From NCBI GenBank assembly GCA_002690755.1, contig NZFT01000029.1, positions 1 through 15,521 on the forward strand: DNA of 15,521 bases. The letters are read 5' to 3'. Shown here piece after piece: positions 14,462 through 15,521 of this stretch. A program made the position numbers and the translations under genes. Below the pieces are notes generated by a model that saw nothing but the letters and a program-made list of their open reading frames with translations, did no database searches and had not been told where the DNA came from. Numbering within the stretch: the first letter of the stretch is position 1; each line of letters starts with the position of its first letter. This stretch comes from Phycisphaerae bacterium. GTDB taxonomy: Bacteria; Planctomycetota; Phycisphaerae; Phycisphaerales; SM1A02.

Positions 14462-14473
14462 CGCGTCGACGCG
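14462..14473. repeat. 12-bp palindrome between convergent lipoprotein and permease genes
   Basis: CGCGTCGACGCG is its own reverse complement and lies in the 28-bp gap between the two stop codons. A real RNA stem would be short, so its role as a terminator is doubtful. Confidence 0.45.
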
Positions 14474-14487
14474 ATCCCTGAACGTGA

Positions 14488-15438
14488 TCAGAGGGAGATC
14501 CGCGGATCGATCCAGCTGTACAGCACGTCGACGATCAGGTTGAAGAGCACCAGAAGGATCGAATACACGAGGACCACGCCCATGATGAGCGTGATGTCCT
14601 TCGCCATGACCGCGTCCACGAAGTTGCGACCGATTCCGGGGACCGCGAAGACCTTCTCGATGACGAACGATCCGGTCATCGCGATCGCCGTCGCGGGGCC
14701 GAGGTAGCTCAATACCGGAAGGAAGGCGTTGCGGAGGGCGTGTCCCATCGCGACCCGCCGTTCGGGAAGGCCCTTGGCGCGGGCGGTGCGAATGTAGTCC
14801 TTCCGCATCTCGTCGATCATGCCGAACCGGGTCAGTCGGGCGATGTACGCGGCGAAGGGAAGCGAGAGGGCGAAGGCGGGCAGGATGACGTGCTGCAGAT
14901 CGCCCCAGCCGCCGATCGGAAACCATCCGAGTTTCACCGCGAAGAGGATGAGCAGCATCACGCCGATCACGAAGGACGGGAGCGAGATCCCGATCACCGC
15001 CAGCGCCTGCGTTCCCGCATCGAGGGCGGTGTTCGGGCGAAGGCCACCGATCACGCCCGCGAAGAGTCCGAGCACGAGCGCGATGAGAATCGCCGCGAGG
15101 CCGAGGGAGACGGAGACCGGCAGGCCCGCGGCGAGAATCTCGTTCACGGTCCAGTCCGACTGGCTGAGGCTCGGCCCGAGATCGAAGGGGCGGGGCGCAT
15201 CACCGAGCAGGTAGGAGACCCCGGTGGCCTTTCCGAGGTAGTCGAAGTAGAACGCGACCGGATCGTCGAGCTTGTATTGCGCGAGCATCGCGTCCACCAC
15301 CGCCTGATCGGGGCGCCTTCCGTCCGGCGATTCGAGCGGGTTGCCCGGGACCAGCCACGCGAGCGCGAAGGTCACGGTGTAGACGATCAGGATGATGAAT
15401 GGCATCTGCACGAGACGCCGGACGACGAGACCGGTCAT
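14488..15438 (-). CDS. ABC transporter permease of the DppB/OppB (peptide/nickel) family
   Basis: This 316-residue inner-membrane protein matches BPD-type permeases of the dipeptide/oligopeptide/nickel import family, which import small peptides or related solutes with a periplasmic binding protein and two ATPases. N-terminal RRLVQMPFIILIVYTVTFAL (7-26) begins the first membrane segment, followed by WLVPGNP (28-34). The EAA coupling loop is DYIRTARAKGLPERRV (214-229), preceded by LPAFALSLPFAAYIARLTR. Later segments GSFVIEKVFAVPGIGR (256-271) and IDPRISL at the end are typical of this family. About six membrane segments are expected. No partner permease or ATPase is inside the window; they probably lie beyond the left or right of this - strand unit, upstream of 15438 most likely. 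The substrate cannot be read from this subunit alone. Confidence 0.93.
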   Translation of the reverse strand: MTGLVVRRLVQMPFIILIVYTVTFALAWLVPGNPLESPDGRRPDQAVVDAMLAQYKLDDPVAFYFDYLGKATGVSYLLGDAPRPFDLGPSLSQSDWTVNEILAAGLPVSVSLGLAAILIALVLGLFAGVIGGLRPNTALDAGTQALAVIGISLPSFVIGVMLLILFAVKLGWFPIGGWGDLQHVILPAFALSLPFAAYIARLTRFGMIDEMRKDYIRTARAKGLPERRVAMGHALRNAFLPVLSYLGPATAIAMTGSFVIEKVFAVPGIGRNFVDAVMAKDITLIMGVVLVYSILLVLFNLIVDVLYSWIDPRISL

Positions 15439-15488
15439 CGGCGCAGTCTATCGACCGGCCCACCGCCCACGCGTCGCGGCGCCGTGGC

Positions 15489-15521
15489 TCAGGCGAGGGT
15501 GAAGCAGACGATGCCCGCGAG
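15489..15521 (-). CDS. Possible 3' end of a - strand gene, truncated by the window edge
   Basis: In the frame running in from the right edge the - strand reads LAGIVCFTLA and then TGA (15491-15489), 50 bp upstream of the permease start. The hydrophobic tail would suit a membrane protein, possibly a gene in the same transcription unit. Ten residues are far too few for identification, and an open frame this short occurs easily by chance. Confidence 0.25.
   Translation of the reverse strand, partial: LAGIVCFTLA

Noticed and set aside
1..15521. CRISPR array, insertion sequence, prophage or toxin-antitoxin pair
   Set aside because: No regularly spaced repeats, transposase motifs, terminal inverted repeats with target duplications, or phage-like genes are visible.

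Overview
This is a high-GC (about 63-65% by eye), gene-dense bacterial chromosome segment with no insertion sequence, tRNA, rRNA or CRISPR array that I can see. The best lineage guess is a planctomycete, probably of the Phycisphaerae. The strongest hint is the pair of Ca-loop (dockerin-like) repeats ending in 'GILLTYWFG' at the C-terminus of an exported multiheme cytochrome. The STAS/HATPase pair and the zinc-ribbon membrane proteins fit that guess. This is inference from protein style; there is no rRNA in the window.

Layout. (1) 102-1828, + strand: a STAS anti-sigma-factor antagonist, an RsbW/SpoIIAB-type HATPase, and the 16S rRNA dimethyltransferase RsmA, followed by a strong 14-bp hairpin. 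(2) 1903-3447, - strand: an exported DUF4139-type protein of unknown function, divergent from (3) 3668-4678, + strand: a UDP-glucuronate 4-epimerase-type sugar nucleotide epimerase. (4) 4682-8994, - strand: an apparent three-gene operon starting with RNase Y (rny), followed by two paralogous membrane proteins. Each paralog carries two zinc ribbons, and the second adds an extra membrane segment and a C-terminal domain of about 230 residues. (5) 8995-9654: a gap of about 660 bp with lower GC and several hairpins but no convincing gene. (6) 9655-11469, + strand: a tandemly duplicated ABC-2-type permease with no ATPase beside it. (7) 11512-13482, - strand: an exported five-CXXCH cytochrome with the dockerin-like tail. 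(8) 13779-14459, + strand: a small lipoprotein. (9) 14488-15438, - strand: a DppB/OppB-type permease, with the possible tail of one more - strand gene at the right edge.

How the genes work together. The STAS/HATPase pair would form a partner-switching module controlling a sigma factor or other target that is not encoded here. rsmA and rny are housekeeping RNA genes. RNase Y is membrane-anchored, so its tight linkage to two membrane zinc-ribbon paralogs is the most interesting candidate for an undescribed functional association, but nothing in the sequence proves one. The other genes look like independent envelope, transport and respiration functions. Several convergent gene ends (1829-1902, 4673-4687, 11464-11479, 14460-14487) carry palindromes or hairpins, in two cases overlapping stop codons. 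I did not find a clearly novel defence or mobile system.
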